Shown: positions 10,871 to 19,653 of the stretch, piece by piece
Numbering within the stretch: the stretch's first letter is position 1
Layout of the letters: every line of letters starts with the position of its first letter
Assembly: GCF_026212465.1 (NCBI RefSeq)
Contig: NC_080057.1
Coordinates: 14,158,619 to 14,222,618 of the forward strand
Direction: 5' to 3'
Source: Amaranthus tricolor
Taxonomy: Eukaryota; Streptophyta; Magnoliopsida; Caryophyllales; Amaranthaceae
DNA: 64,000 nucleotides
Translations under genes and position numbers: made by a program
Notes under the pieces: model-generated
The model's database searches: none
Seen by the model: the letters and a program-made list of their open reading frames with translations, nothing else
What the model was told of the DNA's origin: nothing

Positions 10871-12030
10871 TGCTAGAAAGTGTCACCGACATCATTTGCT
10901 GATTTCCACAATGGAATTTAGAAAAACTCTCTCATTGTCAGAGTTGTAGTTTGTAGAATCTTCATTGCCAGCTTTTTGTGACGCTGAAATGTGCGTCTCA
11001 CTCACTATTTTCATCCTAATCCGCTCAACTCTTGAGCTAATTACCTGACCCAGAATAGACGCACCAATGGTTAAGGCTATGGCAGCCTTAGGCATCATGA
11101 CAAATAACAAATCTCAAACATACCCATTTAAATTAACCAAAATCAAAACAAACCTAAAAATCAAATGTAAAAACTAACCTAAAATGAAAATCAAAACAAA
11201 TCTTCATGCACCTCACTAAGTGAGACAGGGATGATCTCTTACAAATGACAAAACCAGTCCATCAGAAACAAACCTTTATTTCTCTACCTAGTCACCACTT
11301 CAGTCAAAACTCACCAATCATGGCCACATTTTCATCATATGAATTACAAGCAGAAAGAGAAGTACCAACTTGGAACCATATCCTCTAAATTCTATGGAAC
11401 CAACTTGGAATCATATCATCTGAATTACAGTCAAATGAAAAACCGAACAGATGAAAAAGAAATTCAAAGAATTACCAGCTTGAACAGGGATAAATTGTTG
11501 GCCTTGAAAATTTGTGGGATAGAATTGGAAGGTCTAACAATAAAGAGATCTCCATCCTATATCCAATCATTCAAATCCCATTCTAAACCCCTCTTTCCTA
11601 TTAACCCTCAATTCAGAGGGATCTATAAAATGAAAAGGGTGAGCTTGTTCCTTCAAATCACACTTAAATCTCAATTCAAAAAGAAACAAATAAAATAAAA
11701 TCCTTCTATATATGTATATATTCACCTAGGGAGAGAGAACCTAGGGTTATTCTGCGCCAGATGAGTTTAAAAATGGCATGAATTAGATCCTATTATATCG
11801 AAATCAACAAATTAAAAACAACAAATTAAGGGTAAAAATTGAAGGAGAATGGACGAATTACAATAAATTAGCTTACAGGATCAAAAGTTTCCTCCATTTT
11901 TGGAGCAAAGAAAGTTGAATTTAAATGCATCAAAATTACTAGAAATGGCCCCTCTTTCCCTTATCGCTTTTTAATCCTGAAATACATCAATCTTAAGAAG
12001 TTTGTTCTGTTTAATATAAATTGATAACAA
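10871..12030. other. Intergenic stretch; first copy of a duplicated host segment at about 11467-11735
   Basis: A minus-strand 72-codon frame at 10892-11110 (hydrophobic start, then Ser/Asn-rich) sits upstream of the KAC pseudogene but matches no part of KAC I can align, so I do not call it a gene. About 11467-11735 is repeated as 12410-12443 plus 18200-18440, interrupted there by the copia element. Both copies share CCAGCTTGAACAGGGATAAA, CAGAGGGATCTATAAAATGA and TCTATATATGTATATAT. The plus frame at 11339-11698 falls in this repeat and is not convincing as protein. Confidence 0.6.
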
Positions 12031-12034
12031 ATAG

Positions 12035-12106
12035 GGCCCTATAGCTCAGTGGTAGAGCGTCAGTTTTGTAAACTAAAGGTCTGTAGTTTGATCCCATAGT
12101 TGTAGA
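12035..12106 (+). tRNA. tRNA-Thr(UGU)-like pseudogene
   Basis: The D arm GCTC/GAGC (12044-12058), an anticodon stem with one mismatch around the loop TTTGTAA (anticodon TGT at 12067-12069), and a T arm with loop TTTGATC (12082-12098) fold in standard tRNA spacing. Pol III A-box (TAGCTCAGTGGTAGAG) and B-box-like (AGTTTGATCCC) sequences are present. The acceptor arm (12035-12041 against 12099-12105) pairs at only about one position, and the T loop has TTTGATC instead of TTCGATC. It is therefore probably a pseudogene or the head of a tRNA-derived repeat. No CCA-adjacent structure or T-run terminator is clear. Confidence 0.6.
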
Positions 12107-12438
12107 CTGAGAGAAAATGCTTAGGAATCAAATTGATCTTGCTTTACAGAAGTCACAATGAAAAAAAAAATAATGAAAATACATTATATTTCATGGAGTT
12201 CAAATTTAAAAGAAGAAGATTAAGTAATGAAAGAGGAGACTGAAAATCGAGAATTCACAATTGAATGAAATGAAATCACCAAAATCAATTCAAATTACCA
12301 AAATCGAATTCATCTTGCTTTAATCACAATTGACATTTCATGGAGTTCAGATGTGAAAGAGGAAGATGAAGAGCTGAGGGAGATGGAACATCAGAACACG
12401 AAGACGAGCAATTTGAAGAATTCCCAGCTTGAACAGGG
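12107..12438. repeat. Spacer with an internal degenerate duplication, left of the copia insertion
   Basis: CTTGCTTTACAGAAGTCACAATG followed by CATGGAGTTCAAATTTAAAAG (about 12138-12212) is matched by CTTGCTTTAATCACAATT followed by CATGGAGTTCAGATGTGAAAG (about 12313-12360). The stretch is purine-rich on the plus strand. Nothing coding is seen. Confidence 0.5.
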
Positions 12439-12443
12439 ATAAA
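12439..12443. repeat. Target-site duplication ATAAA, left copy
   Basis: ATAAA directly precedes the 5' LTR and is repeated at 18200-18204 directly after the 3' LTR. A 5-bp duplication is normal for copia integrases. Confidence 0.95.
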
Positions 12444-13245
12444 TGTTGTGGGTCCAGCCCAAGTTGTGATAAAATGTTTTATTTTTTTTGGTCTTAATAA
12501 ATGGGCTAAATCGTAACATTTTACTTGTTGTTATGAGTCCTCTTTGGGCTTATTTTTGGTGGCTTCTTTAGCAAGCCTTTGGGGAGTAATTCTTGCTATA
12601 TAGGACAGCAAGTGAAGCAAGGAAAAAAGGGAATTCAAAAAGACACAAAAGAGAGAGTTTGAGAGAGTAGTGAATTTTTCGGATTTTCAAGGTCAGCCTT
12701 CTGTATTTTGTCCGTTGCCGGAAATCCGACCGTTGGATTGCTCTGAAATTTGGTGAGCTTGTTCCTGACATCGAGGGCTTCATTTTGGACGGTTGGATCG
12801 TCGTTTTAAGCTCTGGGTTGGTCGGAATCGTCTCCGGACAGAGCTGCTGTTTTTGGTGATTTCTACTCCTTTAGTTCTCTATTTTTTCATCTCTTATAGC
12901 TTGATGTATGTAGGTGGGCGTTGATAAACCTTTTATAGACTGATTTGGGTTTATTTTTACCCTCAATTATCAATAAGAGAAGATTAAGGGTGGACTCCTC
13001 AAGAGGTCCCGTGGTTTTTATTCTTCACATCGAAGAGGTTTTCCACGTATAAATTATGTGTGTTGTTTGCATTTTTATTCCGCTTATTATTGTTGATTTG
13101 TTACTGTCATATTGCTGTCCACAATTGTTATTCTAGGTTGATTAATATTGGTGAATTAATTTGGGTTCTTTGGTTTGGATAATTGGTTGGTTGTTTTGTG
13201 TGTGTGACATTGTGGGTGTCGTAGTGACCCCTTCCGATCCCTACA
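12444..13245 (+). repeat. 5' LTR of the copia element
   Basis: Starts TGTTGTGG and ends CCCTACA. A TATA-like CTATATAG near 12596 is the likely pol II promoter core. TATCAATAAGAG near 12968 could be an AATAAG-type processing signal. It is identical to the 3' LTR except for one noticed substitution. Confidence 0.95.
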
Positions 13246-13248
13246 ACT

Positions 13249-13260
13249 TGGTATCAGAGC
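13249..13260 (+). promoter_or_regulatory. Primer-binding site for initiator tRNA-Met
   Basis: TGGTATCAGAGC lies 3 bp after the 5' LTR and is complementary to the 3' end of plant initiator tRNA-Met, the usual primer for copia reverse transcription. Confidence 0.95.
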
Positions 13261-13281
13261 TGGAGGTTTGTTTGTCACATT

Positions 13282-13665
13282 ATGGAGTCGAGTAGTAGTA
13301 GTTCGATGGTTAAATTGACATCCACTAATTATTCTATTTGGAGACCTATGATGGAAGACTTATTATATTGCAAGGACTTGTATGACCCGCTTGATAGTAT
13401 CACTAGTTCAGATGGTAGTGTGTCTAAACCATCTAAACCAGATAAAATGGATGATAAAGAATGGGCAAAGTTGAAAAGAAAGACTTTGGGGACTATTAGA
13501 CAATGGGTTGATATTAGCATATTTAACCATGTGTCACAGGAGTCCGATCCTTATGATTTGTGGAAGAAGTTGGAAGGTTTGTATGAGCGGAAGACTGCTC
13601 ATAATAAAGCTTCATTGATTAAAAGACTTGTCAATTTGAATGAAAGGTGGGAAGTCTGTTTCTGA
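13282..13665 (+). CDS. copia gag, N-terminal part (frameshifted from the rest)
   Basis: The start ATG at 13282 gives MESSSSSSMVKLTSTNYSIW, the N-terminus typical of TNT1-94-like gag proteins (the xLTxxNYxxW substrate-like motif of the copia gag family). The frame runs through DLWKKLEGLYERK and stops at 13663-13665. The gag protein continues in another frame from about 13640. Comparing the two frames, a net loss of two bases near 13637-13642 explains the break, because the family normally has an uninterrupted gag-pol frame. A programmed frameshift is possible but unlikely, since TNT1-type elements use one open frame. Confidence 0.9.
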   Translation: MESSSSSSMVKLTSTNYSIWRPMMEDLLYCKDLYDPLDSITSSDGSVSKPSKPDKMDDKEWAKLKRKTLGTIRQWVDISIFNHVSQESDPYDLWKKLEGLYERKTAHNKASLIKRLVNLNERWEVCF

Positions 13666-16600
13666 GCATCTTAGTGACTTCCAGGATATTATTAACAAGT
13701 TGACTACTATGAAGGTTGTTCTTGATAATGAGTTGCAGGCCTTGTTCTTGTTGAGTTCTTTGCCAGATAGTTGGGAGACCTTGGTTGTGACTATTAGTAA
13801 CTCTGCTCCAGATGGTGTGCTATCTTTGGATGTGATCAAAGAAAGCATGTTTAATGAGGAAATTAGAAGAAAGGAGATGGGAGTTGACAATTCACAAGCT
13901 CTTGTTGTTGAGAACAGAGGAAGAAGCAAGAGTAGGGGTCCCAGAGGCCGTGGTAACTCGAGGAGCAGGTACAAGTCTAGTGATGGAAAGAATGTCACTA
14001 CATGTCATTACTGCAACAAGCCTGGTCATATCAAGAATTTTTGTTTCCGCTTGAAAAGGGAACAAAGGAAGAAGAATGACAATTCACAAAAGGAGGGAGA
14101 TGATAAAAATACTGCAGCAACCGCTTCCAAGAGTGATGATGTCGTCACTTTGATTTGTGCAACTAGTGAGTGTCATCATGTTGATAGTTCAGACACCGAG
14201 TGGCTAGTGGATACAGGTGCTTCATATCATTGTGTTCCTAAAAGGGAGTATTTCTTGAACTACCAAGCTGGTGATTTTGGTAGTGTAAAGATGGGTAACC
14301 AGAGCTCAGCAAGCATTGTTGGGTTAGGTGATATTCGTGTGAAGACAACTGTTGGGTGCATGCTTACATTGAGGAATGTGCGCCATATTCCTGATCTACG
14401 CCTTAATCTATTGTCTGCAAATGTCCTTGATCAAGAAGGCTTTCAACATACTTTTGGAGATGGTAAATGGAAGTTGTCCAAGGGTTCTATGACAGTTGCA
14501 CGTGGCGAGTTGTGTTGCTCGTTGTACAAGACATATTTGAGTATATGTTCTGGTGAGCTTAATGCAGTGGAAGAGAAGAATTCTCCTAATTTATGGCATC
14601 GAAGATTGGGACACATGAGTGACAAGGGTTTGAAATGTTTGGCAGGTAAATCTCTTATTCCCGTTGATACTACAGTTGCTCTTAACCCTTGTGATCATTG
14701 TTTAGCAGGTAAGCAGCATAGAGTTTCCTTTGCTAGGAAGTCTACTAGGAGGCAAGCTAATCTGGAGCTTGTGCATTCCGACATTTGTGGTCCCATTGAG
14801 GTGGAATCTAATGGTGGCAACAAATATTTTGTCACTTTCATTGATGATGCTACTAGAAGAACTTGGGTTTATATGTTGAAGACCAAAAACCAAGTGTTTG
14901 AGACATTTCAGAAATTTCATGCTTTGGTGGAAAGGGAGACGGATAGAAAATTGAAGTGCCTTCGTTCTGACAATGGTGGTGAGTATACTTCACATGAGTT
15001 CGAGAATTATTGTGCACGGCATGGTATTCGACATGTGAAGACAGTTCCTGGTACCCCACAACATAATGGTGTTGCAGAGAGGATGAACAGAACCATTGTG
15101 GAGAAAGTGAGGTGTATGTTGAAGATGTCTGATCTACCTAAGTCTTTTTGGGCAGAAGCAGTGAAGACTGCAGTTTACTTGATCAACCGTTCTCCATCTA
15201 TTCCCTTGGGTCTTGACATTCCCGAGAGAGCATGGAAGGGATGTGATCCCACTTATTCACATCTTAGAGTCTTTGGATGCAAAGCATACATGCATGTGCC
15301 GAAAGATCAGAGATCGAAGCTTAATTCCAAGACTACTCCTTGTGTGTTTGTTGGCTATGGTGATGAAGAGTATGGGTATAGGCTCTATGATCCCGAGAAG
15401 AAGAAGGTAGTGAGAAGCAGAGATGTAGTGTTCTTTGAGCATGAGAAAGGTGCAGAGCTTCTAAGTGCAAGGTATCGCACTAACTCAGACTCATTTCTTG
15501 ATTCTACTAATGTTTCTCCTGTTCCTACTTCCTTTTCTGATGATCAGCCAGCACTTGATGATCTTGATGCAACACATGATGGTGTTGAGGAGGTACAGCC
15601 TAATGATGATGGTGATGTACCACAGTTCGATGATGCTCCTAACGATGCTCAACTAGATGATGATGAGGCTATTGAGCAGGGGGAGCAACCTACCTCTCCA
15701 GTTGATGACGTTCAGGTTAGGAGGTCAACCAGAGATCGCAAACCTTCTACAAAGTATCCTAGCTCAGATTATATCTTAGTCACTGATGAGGGGGAGCCCG
15801 AGGATTTTCAGGAAGTATTGACCTGTGAAGACAAAGATCTTTGGCTCGAGGCTATGAAAGAGGAGATGAATTCTTTGAAGAAGAATCAAACTTATGAGTT
15901 AGTCAAGCTTCCTAGCGGCAAGAAAGTCTTGAAGAATAGATGGGTTTTCAAGAACAAGAAAGATGGTGAGAAGAGTGTGAAGAGAAAAGCTAGATTGGTG
16001 GTCAAAGGATGCAACCAAAAAAAGGGCATTGATTTTGATGAGATTTTCTCCCCTGTGGTCAAAATGACATCTATCAGAACTGTTTTGGGTTTAGCTGCAA
16101 GTCTTGATCTTGAGTTGGAGCAGCTTGATGTGAAGACTGCTTTCTTACATGGTGACTTGCATGAAGAAATCTACATGGAACAGCCTGAAGGTTTTGAAGA
16201 AAAGGGGAAAGAAAAGCTTGTTTGCAGGTTGAAGAAGAGTCTTTATGGGCGTAAACAGGCACCAAGGCAGTGGTATCGAAAATTTGATTCGTTCATGACA
16301 AGCAATGGTTATAAGCGAACTTCAGCTGATCCTTGTGTGTATTTCAGAAAGTTCCCCGATGGTAATTTCATTATCCTTCTTTTGTATGTGGATGATATGC
16401 TGATAGTTGGACAAGATGCAGAGAGGATTAGTACTTTGAAGAAAGACTTGTCCAAGTCATTTGACATGAAAGACTTGGGTCCAGCAAAGCAAATCTTAGG
16501 CATGGAGATTGCTCGTGACAGGAAAGCTGGAAAGTTGTGGTTATCTCAAGAGAAGTATATTGAACGTGTGCTTGAAAGGTTCAATATGAAGCATGCTAAG

Positions 16601-17353
16601 CCGGTTAGTACACCACTCGCATCACATTTTAAGCTAAGTAAGAGAGTTTGTCCTACCACAGAGAAGGAGAAAGCAAGTATGTCTTCTATTCCATATTCTT
16701 CTGCTGTTGGTTCTTTGATGTATGCTATGGTGTGTACTAGACCCGATATTGCACATTCTGTTGGTTTAGTGAGTAGATACTTATCCAATCCGGGTAAGGC
16801 TCATTGGGATGCAGTGAAATGGATCTTTCGATACTTGCGCGGCACTTCCAAACTTTGTTTGTGTTATGGAGGTGGGAAACCTATTCTTGAGGGGTTTACT
16901 GATGCAGACATGGCTGGTGATGTTGACAGTAGAAAATCTACCTCAGGTTATGTGTTCACATTTTCAAGGGGAGCCATTTCTTGGCAATCCAAGTTACAAA
17001 AGTGTGTGGCCTTGTCGACTACTGAGGCAGAATATATAGCAGCTGTGGAAGCAAGTAAGGAAATGCTTTGGTTGAAAAGATTCCTTCGAGAGTTGGGTTT
17101 GGAGCAAGGTGAGTATGTTGTACTTTGTGATAGTCAAAGTGCTATAGATTTGAGTAAGAACTCAATGTATCATGCTCGCACCAAGCATATTGATGTCCGA
17201 TATCATTGGTTGCGAAATGTTATTGAAGAAAAGATGATGAAATTGAAGAAAGTCCATACGAACAAGAATGGTGCAGATATGTTGACGAAGGTGGTTCCCG
17301 CAAGCAAGCTTGATGTTTGTAGCAAGCTTGTGGGTATGAGCTTCAAATGGTGA
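13640..17353 (+). CDS. copia gag C-terminus plus pol polyprotein (protease, integrase, RT, RNase H)
   Basis: 1237-codon frame. The CCHC zinc knuckle CHYCNKPGHIKNFC lies near residue 121. The aspartic protease motif WLVDTGASYH is near 187, and the pre-integrase block LWHRRLGHMS precedes the integrase. The integrase D,D,E residues sit in HSDICGP (about 378), SDNGGEY (about 443) and GVAERMNR (about 477). The RT starts after NRWVFKNKKDG and has YVDD in LLLYVDDMLIVG (about 916). RNase H has TDADMAGD (about 1087), TTEAEYIA (about 1128) and CDSQSAI (about 1163), with TKHIDVRYHWLR near the end. An acidic linker rich in Asp lies between integrase and RT. All catalytic residues I can check are present, so the pol part looks functional. 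The ATG used here is internal to gag, because of the frameshift. Confidence 0.95.
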   Translation: MKGGKSVSEHLSDFQDIINKLTTMKVVLDNELQALFLLSSLPDSWETLVVTISNSAPDGVLSLDVIKESMFNEEIRRKEMGVDNSQALVVENRGRSKSRGPRGRGNSRSRYKSSDGKNVTTCHYCNKPGHIKNFCFRLKREQRKKNDNSQKEGDDKNTAATASKSDDVVTLICATSECHHVDSSDTEWLVDTGASYHCVPKREYFLNYQAGDFGSVKMGNQSSASIVGLGDIRVKTTVGCMLTLRNVRHIPDLRLNLLSANVLDQEGFQHTFGDGKWKLSKGSMTVARGELCCSLYKTYLSICSGELNAVEEKNSPNLWHRRLGHMSDKGLKCLAGKSLIPVDTTVALNPCDHCLAGKQHRVSFARKSTRRQANLELVHSDICGPIEVESNGGNKYFVTFIDDATRRTWVYMLKTKNQVFETFQKFHALVERETDRKLKCLRSDNGGEYTSHEFENYCARHGIRHVKTVPGTPQHNGVAERMNRTIVEKVRCMLKMSDLPKSFWAEAVKTAVYLINRSPSIPLGLDIPERAWKGCDPTYSHLRVFGCKAYMHVPKDQRSKLNSKTTPCVFVGYGDEEYGYRLYDPEKKKVVRSRDVVFFEHEKGAELLSARYRTNSDSFLDSTNVSPVPTSFSDDQPALDDLDATHDGVEEVQPNDDGDVPQFDDAPNDAQLDDDEAIEQGEQPTSPVDDVQVRRSTRDRKPSTKYPSSDYILVTDEGEPEDFQEVLTCEDKDLWLEAMKEEMNSLKKNQTYELVKLPSGKKVLKNRWVFKNKKDGEKSVKRKARLVVKGCNQKKGIDFDEIFSPVVKMTSIRTVLGLAASLDLELEQLDVKTAFLHGDLHEEIYMEQPEGFEEKGKEKLVCRLKKSLYGRKQAPRQWYRKFDSFMTSNGYKRTSADPCVYFRKFPDGNFIILLLYVDDMLIVGQDAERISTLKKDLSKSFDMKDLGPAKQILGMEIARDRKAGKLWLSQEKYIERVLERFNMKHAKPVSTPLASHFKLSKRVCPTTEKEKASMSSIPYSSAVGSLMYAMVCTRPDIAHSVGLVSRYLSNPGKAHWDAVKWIFRYLRGTSKLCLCYGGGKPILEGFTDADMAGDVDSRKSTSGYVFTFSRGAISWQSKLQKCVALSTTEAEYIAAVEASKEMLWLKRFLRELGLEQGEYVVLCDSQSAIDLSKNSMYHARTKHIDVRYHWLRNVIEEKMMKLKKVHTNKNGADMLTKVVPASKLDVCSKLVGMSFKW

Positions 17354-17385
17354 TTGAAGTGTGATCGTCTTCCCCGTTATGGGCT

Positions 17386-17396
17386 GGAGGGGGAGA
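17386..17396 (+). promoter_or_regulatory. Polypurine tract of the copia element
   Basis: GGAGGGGGAGA, one base before the 3' LTR, is the expected plus-strand priming site. Confidence 0.9.
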
Positions 17397-17397
17397 T

Positions 17398-18199
17398 TGT
17401 TGTGGATCCAGCCCAAGTTGTGATAAAATGTTTTATTTTTTTTGGTCTTAATAAATGGGCTAAATCGTAACATTTTACTTGTTGTTATGAGTCCTCTTTG
17501 GGCTTATTTTTGGTGGCTTCTTTAGCAAGCCTTTGGGGAGTAATTCTTGCTATATAGGACAGCAAGTGAAGCAAGGAAAAAAGGGAATTCAAAAAGACAC
17601 AAAAGAGAGAGTTTGAGAGAGTAGTGAATTTTTCGGATTTTCAAGGTCAGCCTTCTGTATTTTGTCCGTTGCCGGAAATCCGACCGTTGGATTGCTCTGA
17701 AATTTGGTGAGCTTGTTCCTGACATCGAGGGCTTCATTTTGGACGGTTGGATCGTCGTTTTAAGCTCTGGGTTGGTCGGAATCGTCTCCGGACAGAGCTG
17801 CTGTTTTTGGTGATTTCTACTCCTTTAGTTCTCTATTTTTTCATCTCTTATAGCTTGATGTATGTAGGTGGGCGTTGATAAACCTTTTATAGACTGATTT
17901 GGGTTTATTTTTACCCTCAATTATCAATAAGAGAAGATTAAGGGTGGACTCCTCAAGAGGTCCCGTGGTTTTTATTCTTCACATCGAAGAGGTTTTCCAC
18001 GTATAAATTATGTGTGTTGTTTGCATTTTTATTCCGCTTATTATTGTTGATTTGTTACTGTCATATTGCTGTCCACAATTGTTATTCTAGGTTGATTAAT
18101 ATTGGTGAATTAATTTGGGTTCTTTGGTTTGGATAATTGGTTGGTTGTTTTGTGTGTGTGACATTGTGGGTGTCGTAGTGACCCCTTCCGATCCCTACA
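17398..18199 (+). repeat. 3' LTR of the copia element
   Basis: Same 802 bp as the 5' LTR, offset 4954 bp, with a single noticed difference near the start. It is followed by the ATAAA duplication, then by the right half of the interrupted host repeat. Confidence 0.95.
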
Positions 18200-18204
18200 A
18201 TAAA

Positions 18205-18519
18205 CTGCTGACCTTGAAAATTTGTGGGTATAGAATTGGAAGGTCTAGCAATAAGAAGATTTCCATCCCATTTTCAATCATTCAATCCCATTCTAAACCC
18301 CTCTTTCCCATAACCATCAATTCAGAGGGATCTATAAAATGAAAACGGTGAGCTTGTTCCATCAAATCACACTCTCAAATCTCAATTCAAACAGAACAAA
18401 AAAATAAAACCGCTCTATATATGTATATATTTACCTATTCAGAAACTTTTGTACTTCTATATCAATAATTTCAACCTAATAATCACACAAAGACACAAAG
18501 TTACTAAAAACAACACCAA
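18205..18519. repeat. Right half of the duplicated host segment interrupted by copia, then spacer
   Basis: 18205-18440 matches about 11490-11735 (shared GGAAGGTCTA, TCAGAGGGATCTATAAAATGA and TATATATGTATATATT), continuing 12410-12443 on the other side of the copia element. 18441-18519 is AT-rich spacer leading to the MULE end. Confidence 0.75.
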
Positions 18520-18803
18520 ATAATAAACCCGATCCTTAAATTTCGCCACCCTTTTCATTTTATCGCCACCCTTTTTATTTTATTGCCACCCTTGAGTAAA
18601 TTACCATTTTGCCCTTAGATTTTCAAAAAATAACAATATTGCCATTAAAGGTAAAATTTCTATATATACCACATTCCAACTAAAATAATTCTCATTACAA
18701 CTAAAAACCAACTCACAAAAGCTATATTTCGAAGCAAAAATTAAGTACAATCTGCAAATTATTAATCGAGGTAAGTTATTTTTAATTTAATTAGTTGCAA
18801 AAG

Positions 18804-18876
18804 AAAAAAAAATAAAAATTTGAAGAGGAGTCGCCCAGATCTGGGCGACTCTTCTTCAAATTTTTATTTTTTTTTT
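18804..18876. repeat. Foldback 1: about 72-bp near-perfect palindrome
   Basis: Centred on CAGATCTG at about 18837-18844, with arms that extend through AGTCGCCC/GGGCGACT into TTGAAGA/TCTTCAA and then A-rich/T-rich flanks. One mismatch was noticed in the arms. It lies just inside the left end of the MULE. Confidence 0.9.
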
Positions 18877-19018
18877 CGTGTATTTAGGCATAATTAATTT
18901 AAATTTTGAAGTATGTTTTGTTTTATAAATTATTAGTGTAAATTTGTATGTTGTAATGTGTATTTATTTTTTTTAGTAAGTTTTATATATTGTTTTGAAA
19001 TTATGATATTGAAAAATA

Positions 19019-19150
19019 AAAAAAAAAAATTGAAAAGGAGTCGCCCAGATCTGGGCGGCTGGACCCCGGTTCAGTCACCTAAAATTAGGCGGCTGAACCG
19101 GGGTCCAGCCGCCCAGATCTGGGCGACTCCTCTTTAATTTTTTTTTTTCC
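19019..19150. repeat. Foldback 2: about 130-bp palindrome with 60-bp arms
   Basis: The left arm contains GGAGTCGCCCAGATCTGGGC then GGCTGGACCCCGGTTCAGTC. The right arm is its reverse complement with few changes, around an AAAATT centre at about 19081-19086. Each arm itself contains the AGATCT palindrome, so alternative cruciforms are possible. Confidence 0.9.
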
Positions 19151-19274
19151 GTGTATTTAGGAATAATTAATTTAAATTTTGAAGTATGTTTTGTTTTATA
19201 AATTATTAGTGTAAATTTGTATGTTGTAATTTGTATTTATTTTTTTTTAGTAAGTTTTATATATTGTTTTGAAA

Positions 19275-19340
19275 TTATGATATAAAAAAAAATTGAGAAG
19301 GAGTCGCCCAGATCTGGGCGACTCCTTTTCTATTTTTTTT
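19275..19340. repeat. Foldback 3: palindrome of the same family
   Basis: GGAGTCGCCCAGATCTGGGC and its mirror ACTCC, flanked by A-run and T-run. Together with foldbacks 1 and 2 it sits in roughly 200-bp repeats that share GTATTTAGGAATAATTAATT and TTTTGAAGTATGTT downstream of each hairpin (near 18880, 19155 and 19349). Confidence 0.85.
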
Positions 19341-19653
19341 TTCCGTATATTTAGGAATAATTAATTTAAATTTTGAAGTATGTTATTATTGTTGTTAATG
19401 TTATTATTATTAATTTTATTATTATTATTGTGATTGTTATTTTTTATATTAAATATTGTTATTTTTTTATTATTAAATATATGTTAATGTTATTATAATT
19501 AATTTTATTATTATTATTGTGATTGTTATTTTTTTTATTATTAAATATATGTTCATGTTTTGTTTTATAAATTATTAGTGTAAATGTGTATGTTATATTT
19601 TTTGTTGTTAAATTATTATTTATGTTTGAATGAAACTGTAAAAAATTGTAGAA

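Larger units (their letters stand above)
12444..18199 (+). mobile_element. Ty1-copia LTR retrotransposon (TNT1-94-like), near-intact
   Basis: It has two 802-bp LTRs (12444-13245 and 17398-18199), each TG...CA. A 5-bp target duplication ATAAA lies at 12439-12443 and 18200-18204. A primer site for initiator tRNA-Met is at 13249-13260 and a polypurine tract at 17386-17396. Read side by side, the LTRs differ at one position that I noticed (GGGTCC against GGATCC near their starts), so insertion is very recent. Domain order is gag, protease, integrase, reverse transcriptase, RNase H, which defines Ty1-copia. The only disabling lesion seen is a frameshift in gag near 13640. It is inserted in the second copy of the duplicated host segment at 11467-11735. 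Confidence 0.97.

Noticed and set aside
10892..11110. 72-codon minus frame just upstream of the KAC pseudogene, first thought to be another KAC exon
   Set aside because: I could not align it to KAC or any family; left as unassigned spacer.
11339..11698. 119-codon plus frame
   Set aside because: It falls in a non-coding duplicated segment whose second copy has no matching open frame.
13640..13665. Programmed ribosomal frameshift between gag and pol of the copia element
   Set aside because: TNT1-like elements normally have one continuous frame and no slippery site is evident; a small deletion explains it.
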